Shown here: positions 9,020-16,227 of the stretch, one piece after another
Position numbering within the stretch: the stretch's first letter is position 1
Layout of the letters: each line of letters starts with the position of its first letter
NCBI GenBank assembly: GCA_025963185.1
Contig: JAOPVE010000472.1
Location: 1 to 64,000 of the forward strand
DNA from: Actinomycetes bacterium
GTDB taxonomy: Bacteria > Actinomycetota > Actinomycetes > Mycobacteriales > Cryptosporangiaceae
Reading direction: 5' to 3'
Length of the DNA: 64,000 nt
Notes under the pieces: generated by a model
The model's input: only the letters and a program-made list of their open reading frames with translations
What the model was told of the DNA's origin: nothing
Databases searched by the model: none
Translations under genes and position numbers: made by a program

Positions 9020-9501
9020 ATCCCGAGCCGCATCCGCACCTGTCCCCGACGAAGCCGAGCACGCTCGTGCTCACCGCCCTCCTCGCGGGCGTGGCGGGCT
9101 GGTGGCTGGTCGACCACTTCTACGGCGCGTTCGGGCAGCTGCCGTGGCTCGCCCTCGTGACGATGGTCCTGCTGGCGCTCGTCGAGGGGATCACGGCCAG
9201 GTCAACCAAGGCCCGGATCGCCCGCAAGCGCGGCACCGAGCCCATGGATCCGCTGCTCGTGGCCCGCCTCGCCGCCCTGGCCAAGGCGTCCTCGCTCGGC
9301 GGATCGCTGGTCGGCGGACTGTACGCCGGGGTGTTCACCTGGGTCTTCCTGCAGCGGGACCAGCTCGCGGCCGCCGCGTCCGACGTGCCGGTCGCCGGTG
9401 GCGCGGTCGCCTCGGCGGTGCTGCTCGTGGCGGCGGCCCTGTGGCTGGAGTACTCGTGCCGCATACCCCACGATCCGAATGATGACGACCTACCCGATTA
9501 A
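9016..9501 (+). CDS. DUF3180 integral membrane protein
   Basis: A 161-residue protein with four predicted membrane segments (about residues 15-32, 40-57, 92-112, 128-146) and short charged loops. It belongs to the actinobacterial DUF3180 family that regularly follows folK. The function is unknown; its constant place in the folate operon suggests a link to pterin or envelope metabolism, but nothing in the sequence shows a substrate site. GTG 9016 is chosen because it overlaps the folK stop by 4 nt; the longer open frame upstream lies inside folK. Confidence 0.85.
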   Translation: MNPEPHPHLSPTKPSTLVLTALLAGVAGWWLVDHFYGAFGQLPWLALVTMVLLALVEGITARSTKARIARKRGTEPMDPLLVARLAALAKASSLGGSLVGGLYAGVFTWVFLQRDQLAAAASDVPVAGGAVASAVLLVAAALWLEYSCRIPHDPNDDDLPD

Positions 9502-9598
9502 GGGTGCGCGCCGATTGGCGGGCGGAGCGAGGCGAGTGCCAGGGCCACGTGGTTCTGGTGCCGGCCGTAGCCCGCATGGCCCTATCGGGCGCGCACTC

Positions 9599-9604
9599 TA
9601 AACT
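9599..9604 (+). promoter_or_regulatory. -10 box TAAACT of an apparently leaderless gene
   Basis: TAAACT (TANNNT) followed by exactly 6 nt and the ATG at 9611, with no Shine-Dalgarno sequence. Same arrangement as at 1167 and 12109. Confidence 0.5.
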
Positions 9605-9610
9605 CCGCTC

Positions 9611-9898
9611 ATGACCGCTTTCGCCGAGCTCGACCGCCTCAGTACCGAGGAACTGCGTCAGGAGGCGTTCCAGCGCGCCCGGGACCGTCGTGACCCCGGG
9701 TTCTTCTGGGATCTGTTCCGCCACCTGCCGCACGCCGACGAGGCCGAGCGGGTCGACGGCAGCACCGGATCGTTCGGCGCCTCGATCGAGGACGCCATCG
9801 GCCTGTGGCGGGAGTTCACCGGCCACGACTACGGCGACCAGGAGAGCGTGATCCGCGCGAAGTTCATCGACTACCTGCTCACCAACCCCTCCCAGTAG
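9611..9898 (+). CDS. conserved actinobacterial hypothetical protein, 95 residues
   Basis: A small soluble acidic protein, MTAFAELDRLSTEELR onward, with an N-terminal helix, a motif DPGFFWDLFRHLPHAD, and a C-terminal ESVIRAKFIDYLL helix. No known domain or catalytic motif is recognised and there is no signal peptide. Proteins of this kind occur after the folate cluster in other actinomycetes (recalled, not checked). It has its own probable leaderless promoter, so it is not simply the last gene of the fol operon. Function unknown. Confidence 0.75.
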   Translation: MTAFAELDRLSTEELRQEAFQRARDRRDPGFFWDLFRHLPHADEAERVDGSTGSFGASIEDAIGLWREFTGHDYGDQESVIRAKFIDYLLTNPSQ

Positions 9899-10048
9899 CG
9901 GCCGTGCTCGTCCGGTGAGCTCGCGCGCACGGCGCCGGCGTCTAGACCGGAACCCTGACGCGGGGCGAGGGCCAAACGACTCGACCCATTGGCGGGCACT
10001 CTGACCAGCGCTACTCTCGGCCGTACCCCGCACGCCGGAGGAGTCACG

Positions 10049-11056
10049 ATGGCACGGACAGCCCGGTACGGACCCAGTGCCACGTACGCGCCGCCCTCGA
10101 TGCCCGATCCGGGCGATCTGGGCTGGCCTCCGCGCGACCGGGTGGTCGGGAACGTCCTCTGGGAGCTGTTACTCGCCGGCGCGGTGGCTGTCGTGTACGT
10201 CCTGGCCAGTCGCGGCCACCCGGGGCAGTTCGGCACGGCCGATCTCGCGCCGCTCGCCATGCAGGGTGCCGTCGTCGGGTTCGTCGCGGTCGGGTTGTCG
10301 CTGTCGATCCGGGCCGCCGTGCCCAACCTCGCCGTCGGGGCGATCGCCAGTGGCGCTGGCGTACTGCTGACCCGGCTGTCGATCCAGGAGAACTGGGGTT
10401 ATGGCCCCGCGATCGCGGTCTCCGTCGGTGCGGCGATGGCGGCCGGACTGGCGTTGTGGCTGGTCATCGCCATCCTCAACGTCCCGGCGTGGGCCGCGAG
10501 CCTCGGGGCGTCCGTGCTGATCGCGGGGGCGCTGTACGGGATCGCGGACGGATCCGCGCGGCTCGTCGGCAGGTACATCCCCGAGCCGTGGCCGTGGTTC
10601 GCCGCGTTCGCCGTGGCGTCGATCCTCGGTGGGGTGGTCTGGCTCTGGCCCAACGTGCGGCGCGCACTCAGCGGGTTCCGCAGCGACGAGGATCCGGCGA
10701 TCCGGCCGCGCGGATCCTTCGGGGCCCTGATCGCGCTGGTCCTCTCGTCCGGGCTGGCCGGGCTCGGCGGGGTGCTCGCCGCGCTCCAGCTCGGCACCGC
10801 GTCCCCGGTCGCGTTCGACAGCCAGTGGCTGCTGGCCCTCGGCGCGGTCCTGCTCGGCGGGGTGAGCGCGTTCGGCCGGCGGGCGGGCGTGTTCGGCACG
10901 GTCCTCGGCATCGTCCTGCTCCTGCTCGTCCAGCGCTGGCTGCTGCTGGACCAGCACGGGGCGGGCGCGTTCACGATGGTCGTCGGTGCGGCGATCCTGG
11001 TCGGGATGGTCGCCACCCGGTTCACCGAGTCGGCGGGCAACCGCTCCGGCTACTGA
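10049..11056 (+). CDS. multi-pass membrane protein resembling BPD_transp_2 ABC permeases, orphan
   Basis: A 335-residue protein with about 8-9 hydrophobic segments. The arrangement (FVAVGLSLSIRAAVPNLAVGAIASGAGVLL, then GGVLAALQLGTASPVAFDSQWLLALGAVLLGGVSAFG) resembles ribose or branched-chain amino acid ABC permeases. No ATPase or binding-protein gene of that family is adjacent, so it may be an orphan subunit or a repurposed membrane protein. ATG 10049 is chosen for its GGAGGA ribosome site 7 nt upstream; the frame is open to 9989. Codon 41 is the rare Leu codon TTA (10169-10171). It points toward the OpuC-type ATPase gene, but the two are convergent and unrelated in family. Confidence 0.7.
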   Translation: MARTARYGPSATYAPPSMPDPGDLGWPPRDRVVGNVLWELLLAGAVAVVYVLASRGHPGQFGTADLAPLAMQGAVVGFVAVGLSLSIRAAVPNLAVGAIASGAGVLLTRLSIQENWGYGPAIAVSVGAAMAAGLALWLVIAILNVPAWAASLGASVLIAGALYGIADGSARLVGRYIPEPWPWFAAFAVASILGGVVWLWPNVRRALSGFRSDEDPAIRPRGSFGALIALVLSSGLAGLGGVLAALQLGTASPVAFDSQWLLALGAVLLGGVSAFGRRAGVFGTVLGIVLLLLVQRWLLLDQHGAGAFTMVVGAAILVGMVATRFTESAGNRSGY

Positions 11057-11095
11057 GACACCGGCTTACTGAGACGCGGGCTACTGAGTTACCGC

Positions 11096-12118
11096 CTACT
11101 GGGACACCGCCTGCGGGGTTGCCCGTAGTAGCGCCGCGTGCAGGGATCCGGGAGTCAGCACGCCGAGTAGCTGGTCGCCCTCCCGGACGGCCACCCAGCC
11201 GCTCTCGTTCGCCAGCAGCGCCGCGAACGCGTCCTTGAGGCTCGCCCCGACCGGGACCGTGGGGATGCCCTCGGGCGCGTCCTTCGCGGACCTGGGCTGC
11301 GGCATGCCGACCGCGGAGAACGGGAGCACGTCCTTGACGTCCAGGGGGGTCACGGCGAGCCGCCGCAGCGACCGGTCGCCGCCCACGAAGTCCGTGACGA
11401 AGTCGTTGGCGGGGGCCGCCAGCAGTTCCGCCGGACGCGCGTACTGCTGGAGTTCGCCGCCCTGGCGCAGCACCGCGATCCGGTCGGCCAGCCGCACGGC
11501 CTCGTCGATGTCGTGGGTGACCATGACCACCGTCTTGCGGACCTCCCGCTGGAGCCGCAGGAACTCCTCCTGGAGATGGGCGCGCGCGATCGGGTCGATG
11601 GCGCTGAACGGCTCGTCCATGAGCAGCACCGCCGGATCCGCCGCCAGCGCTCGCGCCACCCCGACCCGCTGCCGCTGGCCGCCCGAGAGCTCGTGCGGGT
11701 ACCGGGTGCCGTAGATGCCCGGCTCCAGCCCGACGAGTTCGAGCAGCTCACCGACCCGGCTGCGGACTCGCGCGCGATCCCAGCCGAGGAGCTTGGGGAC
11801 CGTGGCCACGTTCACGTTGACCGTCTGGTGCGGGAACAGCCCCACGTGCTGGATCACGTACCCGATCCGCCGCCGCAACCGCACCGGATCCACGCGGGTG
11901 ATGTCCTCGTCGCCGAGGAAGATCCGCCCCGACGAGGGCTCGATCAGCCGGTTGATCATGCGCAGCGTGGTCGATTTGCCGCAGCCGGACGGCCCGACGA
12001 GCGCCACGACCTCACCGGCCGGCACCTCCAGGCTCAGCCCGTCGACGGCGACCGTGCCTCCCGGATAGACCTTGCGGACATCCTCCAGCCTGATCGCGGA
12101 AGCCGGGGTACCGTCCAC
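11096..12118 (-). CDS. OpuC-type ABC transporter ATP-binding protein with CBS domain
   Basis: ATPase of a glycine betaine / choline / proline-type importer. The 340 residues contain Walker A GPSGCGKST, the Q-loop segment YVIQHVGLFPHQTV typical of ProV/OpuCA proteins, signature LSGGQRQRVGVARAL, Walker B VLLMDEPFSAID and H-loop MVTHDIDEA. The C-terminus (about 270-335) is a CBS-like region that in OpuA senses ionic strength. The GTG start at 12118 has a good ribosome site (AAGGGA 6 nt upstream) that lies inside the oppositely oriented permease gene, whose start is only 2 bp away. Partners are the two permeases at 12121-13556 and the binding protein at 14349. Substrate is inferred from family only. 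Confidence 0.9.
   Translation of the reverse strand: MDGTPASAIRLEDVRKVYPGGTVAVDGLSLEVPAGEVVALVGPSGCGKSTTLRMINRLIEPSSGRIFLGDEDITRVDPVRLRRRIGYVIQHVGLFPHQTVNVNVATVPKLLGWDRARVRSRVGELLELVGLEPGIYGTRYPHELSGGQRQRVGVARALAADPAVLLMDEPFSAIDPIARAHLQEEFLRLQREVRKTVVMVTHDIDEAVRLADRIAVLRQGGELQQYARPAELLAAPANDFVTDFVGGDRSLRRLAVTPLDVKDVLPFSAVGMPQPRSAKDAPEGIPTVPVGASLKDAFAALLANESGWVAVREGDQLLGVLTPGSLHAALLRATPQAVSQ
12109..12114 (+). promoter_or_regulatory. -10 box TACCGT inside the divergent ATPase gene
   Basis: TACCGT is followed by exactly 6 nt and the GTG at 12121, so the permease transcript is probably leaderless. The box lies within codons 2-4 of the opposite-strand ATPase gene. Spacing is seen directly; promoter activity is inferred. 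Confidence 0.5.
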
Positions 12119-12120
12119 GC

Positions 12121-12840
12121 GTGTCCCTTCTCGCTGCCGTCAGTTCCGTGCTCGCGGCCCCACCGGACGCCGCGCCGAACCCGTGGTTCGACTGGTCCTA
12201 CGTGCGGGACAACGCCGACACCATCCTGACCGCTGGCGAGGAACACGTCATCCTGACCGTCCAGACAATTCTCATCGGGACGGTCATAGCGCTCCCGCTG
12301 GCGGTACTCGCGAGCCGGGTCCGGTGGCTTGCCGGGCCGATCCTCGGGATCACCGGGGTGTTGTACACGATCCCGTCGCTCGCGCTGTTCGCCGGCCTGT
12401 ACCCGTTCGTCGGGTTCTCCCGCAACCTCGTGCTGATCGGCCTGGTGCTGTACGCGCTGCTGATCCTCGTGCGCAACACCCTGACCGGGCTCCGGGGCGT
12501 ACCCGACGAGGTCAGGGATGCGGCGCTCGGCATGGGCTATGGGCGCGGCCGCATGTTCTGGCGGGTCGAGTTGCCGATCGCGGTCCCGGCCATCATGACC
12601 GGCGTGCGGACGGCCACCGTGTCCACGATCGGGCTGGTCACCGTGGGGGTCATCGTCGGGTTCGGTGGCTTCGGACAGCTCATCGTGGTCGAGGGCTTCA
12701 ACTCCAACTTCCACCGCGCCCCGATCGTCGCGGGCACGCTGCTGTGCGTGGCGCTGGCGCTGGTGATCGACCTCGCGCTGATCCTGCTCACCCGGATCCT
12801 GGTCCCGTGGGCGCGCGGCCGGGAGGTGGCCGCGTCGTGA
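12121..12840 (+). CDS. OpuCB/ProW-type ABC transporter permease
   Basis: A 239-residue inner-membrane permease of the compatible-solute importer. It has about six membrane segments and the EAA-type loop contacting the ATPase, VPDEVRDAALGMGYGRGRMFWRVELPIAVPAIM (about residues 130-160), as in OpuCB/OpuCD. GTG 12121 is taken as start because of the TANNNT box 6 nt upstream; a later GTG at 12148 is possible. Its stop overlaps the start of the second permease by 4 nt, so the two are coupled and probably form the heterodimeric channel. Confidence 0.88.
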   Translation: MSLLAAVSSVLAAPPDAAPNPWFDWSYVRDNADTILTAGEEHVILTVQTILIGTVIALPLAVLASRVRWLAGPILGITGVLYTIPSLALFAGLYPFVGFSRNLVLIGLVLYALLILVRNTLTGLRGVPDEVRDAALGMGYGRGRMFWRVELPIAVPAIMTGVRTATVSTIGLVTVGVIVGFGGFGQLIVVEGFNSNFHRAPIVAGTLLCVALALVIDLALILLTRILVPWARGREVAAS

Positions 12841-13556
12841 GCGTCGTCGAGCAGGCGATCCGGTGGCTGAACGATCCGGTGAACTGGCAGGGCGAGAACG
12901 GGGTGCTGTACCTGACCGGCCAGCACCTGGCGATCTCGTTCGCCGCGGTGTTCCTCGGGTGCCTGGTCGCGTGGCCGCTCGCGTTCTGGATGGGCCACAC
13001 GGGCCGTGGCGGCGGGGTCGTCGTCGTGCTGTCCAATCTGTCCAGGGCCGTGCCCACCCTCGCGCTGCTCACGCTGTTCGCTGTCAGCCCGATCAGCTAC
13101 GGGCCGAGGGCGACCGTGCTCGCGCTGGCCGTGTTCGCGATCCCGCCGCTGCTGGCGAACGCGTACGCGGGGGTCCGTAGCGTGGATCCAGAGGTGCGCG
13201 ACGCGGCCCGCGGGATGGGGCTGTCCGGCGGCCAGATGCTGTGGCGGGTCGAGCTTCCGCTGGCGGTCCCGCTGATCGCCGCCGGGCTGCGGACCGCCGC
13301 GGTCCAGGTCGTCGCCACCGCCACGCTGGCCGCGCTGGTGAACGGCGGCGGGCTCGGGCTGATCATCGCGGCCGGGTTCGGCCTGCAGGACTACGGGCAG
13401 ACGTTCGCGGGCGGCTTCCTCGTGGCCGCGCTCGCGCTGCTGGTCGAGGGAGTGCTGGCGGTCACGGAGCGCTGGGTCACGCCGAAGTCGGTGCGCCGGA
13501 GCTGGCGCCGCGCCCGCCCGACCGCCGCGGATCCGGTCCCGGTACCCGCCACCTGA
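12837..13556 (+). CDS. OpuCD-type ABC transporter permease
   Basis: The second permease of the importer, 239 residues. The coupling loop is DPEVRDAARGMGLSGGQMLWRVELPLAVPLI, near-identical in pattern to the first permease, and about six membrane segments are visible, including LVNGGGLGLIIAAGFGLQDYG. It starts at GTG 12837 overlapping the previous stop. It ends 3 bp before the convergent PNPOx-like gene, so no terminator fits between them and the transcripts probably overlap. The basic C-terminal tail is cytoplasmic. Confidence 0.88.
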   Translation: MSVVEQAIRWLNDPVNWQGENGVLYLTGQHLAISFAAVFLGCLVAWPLAFWMGHTGRGGGVVVVLSNLSRAVPTLALLTLFAVSPISYGPRATVLALAVFAIPPLLANAYAGVRSVDPEVRDAARGMGLSGGQMLWRVELPLAVPLIAAGLRTAAVQVVATATLAALVNGGGLGLIIAAGFGLQDYGQTFAGGFLVAALALLVEGVLAVTERWVTPKSVRRSWRRARPTAADPVPVPAT

Positions 13557-13559
13557 GAG

Positions 13560-14147
13560 TCACGGACGAGGGGGCAGCGGCAGCGGCAGAGCGGGCAGCC
13601 CGTCGAGGCTCGTGGCGATGTGGTCCTTCCTCTCGCAGTACGCCGAGAACTCCTCGTCGGTCTTGCGTCCGAAGAAGTCCGCGTGCAGGGACCGGTCCTC
13701 GCGGTACTCCATGACCGGGACGGCGTAGCCGCAGGAGTCGCTGATCCGGTGTGCGGTGACGACGACGATCGCCCGCACGGACGGCCCGTCCGCCCCGGCG
13801 AAGGATCCGATGAGCGCGCCGAACCGCGGATCGTCACGGAACACCGGCTCGCCCGTCCCGTGTACCCGCACGATCGACGGCGGACCGGTGAACGCGCACC
13901 ACATCATCGTGATCCGCCCGTTCTCGCGCAGGTGGGCGATCGTCTCCGCGCCACTCCCGCCGAAGTCCAGGTACGCGACGCGATGCTCGTCGAGCACGGC
14001 CAGCGATCCGGACCGGCCCTTCGGCGAGAGGTTCACGTGGCCGTCCCCGGCGAGGGGTGCGGTGGCGACGAAGAACAGCGGCTGGGCCTCGATGAAGGCG
14101 CGGAGCCGCCCGTCGATCCGCTGGAAGGTTTTTCCCATGCCCGCCAT
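13560..14147 (-). CDS. pyridoxamine 5'-phosphate oxidase-like flavin-binding protein
   Basis: A split-barrel protein of about 195 residues. The sequence FFVATAPLAGDGHVNLSPKGRSGSLAVLDEHRVAYLDFGGSGAETIAHLRENGRITMMWCAF is the typical PNPOx-like pattern for FMN or F420 binding (FVATA, VNLSPKG, AYLDFGGSGAETIAHLREN). The family includes oxidoreductases, so pyridoxal chemistry is not implied. Two in-frame ATGs (14147 and 14138) are possible starts. It lies in reverse orientation between the transporter permeases and their binding protein, splitting that set, and is probably an independent unit. Confidence 0.82.
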   Translation of the reverse strand: MAGMGKTFQRIDGRLRAFIEAQPLFFVATAPLAGDGHVNLSPKGRSGSLAVLDEHRVAYLDFGGSGAETIAHLRENGRITMMWCAFTGPPSIVRVHGTGEPVFRDDPRFGALIGSFAGADGPSVRAIVVVTAHRISDSCGYAVPVMEYREDRSLHADFFGRKTDEEFSAYCERKDHIATSLDGLPALPLPLPPRP

Positions 14148-14348
14148 CGTGCGCGCCCCGAACCACCAGGGGCCCGTCATTTCCCGCTCTCTGGACGGCG
14201 CGAAGCAAATCACGCGCTGGTCACGACACGTCGTCTCGCGTTGCACCGCCTGCCGCCCGGGTGTTCGCTGAGTGGCGCGGGTGCATCCACCCGTCGGACA
14301 CGCGCCGGGCCCGACCTCCCGGCGGGACACAGAAGGCGGGTCGATCAG

Positions 14349-15341
14349 ATGCGTGCGCGCGTACTCACCCTGGCGATGGTCGCGGTAGCCCTGTCGGGCT
14401 CCCTCGCGGCCTGCGGCAAGGCCGGATCCTCGTCGTCGGACTCCGCGTCGAGCGGCGGCGGCAAGGGCTGCGCTCCGGCTGCGGGCGACCAGCTGGTGGC
14501 GCTCGACGACGACAAGAAGCTCCAGACCGTGGACAACGTGATCCCCGCGGTGAACGCCAAGCTCGCGCAGGAGCCGCTGCTGGCCGCGCTGGACAAGGTG
14601 TCCGGCGTGCTCGACACCGCCAAGCTCGTCGGGCTCAACAAGGCCACCGACCTGGACCGCAAGTCCTCGAAGGTCGCCGCCGAGGAGTTCGTGGCCGCCG
14701 AGAAGCTCACCGACGGGCTGGCGAAGGGCAGCGGACCTGTCGTGGTGGGTGCCGCGAACTTCCCGGAGAGCGTCACCCTCGCCAACGTGTACGCGCTCAC
14801 ATTGCAGGGCGCGGGGTACGACGCCTCGGTCAAGCCCGCGGGAAACAGGGAGCTGTACCTCAAGGTGCTGGAGAAGGGCGAGCTCGGCGTGGTGCCGGAG
14901 TACCTCGGCACGCTGACCGAGTTCATCAACAAGGCCGTGAACGGTAAGGACGCGGCCACGCTGGCCAGCTCCGACGTGGACAAGACCGCCGCCGAGCTGA
15001 CGAAGCTGGGGGACAAGGTGGGGCTGAAGTTCGGCAAGCCCGCCGCCGCGGCCGACCAGAACACGTTCGCGGTCACCAAGAAGCTCGCCGACGACAAGGG
15101 CATCAAGACGCTGTCGGACTTCGCGGCGAAGTGCTCGGGTTCGGCGACGATCCTCGGCGGTCCGGCGGAGTGCAAGCAGCGCCCGTTCTGCCAGCCGGGC
15201 CTGGAGAAGACGTACGGCATCACCTTCGGCAAGACGGCGGTGTTCGACGCGGCCGGTCCGCTGACGAAGAACGCGATCAAGACCGGCAAGGCGACGATCG
15301 GCCTGGTCCTGTCCTCGGACGCGGAACTCGCCTCGCCGTAA
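14349..15341 (+). CDS. OpuC-type substrate-binding lipoprotein, circularly permuted order
   Basis: A periplasm-side binding lipoprotein (330 residues) for a compatible-solute importer. The signal peptide ends in the lipobox LAAC with lipidated Cys22, then a Ser/Gly linker. The main domain starts at about residue 130 with VVVGAANFPESVTLANVYAL and runs through GNRELYLKVLEKGELGVVPEYLGTLTEF to the end, IGLVLSSDAE. Residues about 48-117 (LVALDDDKKLQTVDNVIPAV... LDTAKLVGLNKATDLDRKS) match what in canonical OpuCC/ProX is the C-terminal piece, so the order looks circularly permuted. Substrate-binding residues cannot be assigned. It is separated from its permeases by the PNPOx-like gene. A palindromic repeat follows the stop. 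Confidence 0.88.
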   Translation: MRARVLTLAMVAVALSGSLAACGKAGSSSSDSASSGGGKGCAPAAGDQLVALDDDKKLQTVDNVIPAVNAKLAQEPLLAALDKVSGVLDTAKLVGLNKATDLDRKSSKVAAEEFVAAEKLTDGLAKGSGPVVVGAANFPESVTLANVYALTLQGAGYDASVKPAGNRELYLKVLEKGELGVVPEYLGTLTEFINKAVNGKDAATLASSDVDKTAAELTKLGDKVGLKFGKPAAAADQNTFAVTKKLADDKGIKTLSDFAAKCSGSATILGGPAECKQRPFCQPGLEKTYGITFGKTAVFDAAGPLTKNAIKTGKATIGLVLSSDAELASP

Positions 15342-15353
15342 CCCCCCCTCGGC

Positions 15354-15403
15354 GAAGTGCGGTAACTGTGACCGGTTCTGACCGGCCGTGGTTACCGCAC
15401 TTC
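15354..15403. repeat. 50-bp palindromic repeat, copy A
   Basis: Outer arms GAAGTGCGGTAAC and GTTACCGCACTTC (13 bp each, perfect), 3-nt spacers, inner arms GACCGGTT and GACCGGCC (two non-Watson-Crick positions) and a 2-nt centre. It lies between the convergent binding-protein and IclR genes. The IclR gene ends inside the right arm, which provides its last codons (Glu-Val-Arg) and TAA. Likely a two-way terminator. Confidence 0.9.
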
Positions 15404-16174
15404 CGGGGGGTTGAGGTGGCGGGTGATGCGGGTGGCCGCCTGGCGGGCCGCCGTCGCGAGGGCCCGGCGGTCCGCGCGGCCAGCGGACGCCGACCGGAAT
15501 GTCACGCCCACGGCGGCTAGCGGGCGTCCGGTGTGGTCGAGCACGGCGGCGGCCACGGACGCGATCCCGTCGGTGACCAGGCCGTCCTCTTCGGCCCAGC
15601 CCCGTTCCCGGTCCTGCGCGAGCGCCGCCCGCAGGGCCGACAGCGACGACGGACCCTGGCCCGTGCGGGACACGAACGCCTCCGCCGACGGGAACAGCGC
15701 CCGGACCTGCGCGTCCGGCAGCCCGGCGAGCATGGCCCGCCCCGAGGCCGTGAGCTGCGCGGGCAGCCGCACCCCCACGGCCGTGACGAGCGCGACCGGC
15801 CGGGCGGGCTCCCGCTTGAGCAGGTACAACGTCTCGCGCCCGTGCAGGATCCCCAGGTGAGCGGTCTGGCGCACGTGGCTCGTCAGCCGGGTGAGCACCG
15901 GATCCGCGACGCGCTCCAGCGGATCGTGGCGCAGGTACGCGGACCCGATCTCGAACGCCGTGACCCCGAGTCCCCACCGGCGCTGTGCGGGCAGGTGGAC
16001 CACGAACCCGTCATCCGCGAGGGCGGCGAGCAGGTGGTAGATCGTCGAGCGGGGCAGATCCAGTTCGCGGGCGATCGTCCCGGCGGGCAGCGGTTCGGCC
16101 CGGCTGGCGAGCAGCCGGAGGATCGCCGCGGCACGGCGGACGGCGGGAACTTGAACGTCTCGGATACCAGACAT
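15392..16174 (-). CDS. IclR-family regulator, probably of the hut genes
   Basis: A 260-residue transcription factor. Residues about 10-70 form the winged helix (VRRAAAILRLLASRAEPLPAGTIARELDLPRSTIYHLLAALADDGFVV) and the rest is the IclR effector domain (LTSHVRQTAHLGILHGRETLYLLKREPARP... LTASGRAMLAGLPD). It is divergent from hutH with a 53-bp gap, the common layout for a local regulator, so control by a histidine breakdown intermediate is inferred. The last three codons and the stop come from palindromic repeat copy A. ATG 16174 gives MSGIRDVQVPAVRRA, a normal IclR start. Confidence 0.9.
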   Translation of the reverse strand: MSGIRDVQVPAVRRAAAILRLLASRAEPLPAGTIARELDLPRSTIYHLLAALADDGFVVHLPAQRRWGLGVTAFEIGSAYLRHDPLERVADPVLTRLTSHVRQTAHLGILHGRETLYLLKREPARPVALVTAVGVRLPAQLTASGRAMLAGLPDAQVRALFPSAEAFVSRTGQGPSSLSALRAALAQDRERGWAEEDGLVTDGIASVAAAVLDHTGRPLAAVGVTFRSASAGRADRRALATAARQAATRITRHLNPPEVR

Positions 16175-16227
16175 AATCGCCGAGTCGGAACCGGATCGGC
16201 AGGCCTTGCGGGCGTGGAATAGAGCCC

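Noticed and set aside
13560-15977. 805-residue minus-strand frame spanning the PNPOx-like and binding-protein genes
   Set aside because: Only its last 195 codons (the PNPOx-like protein) are real; the rest is antisense to the binding-protein gene and crosses repeat copy A.
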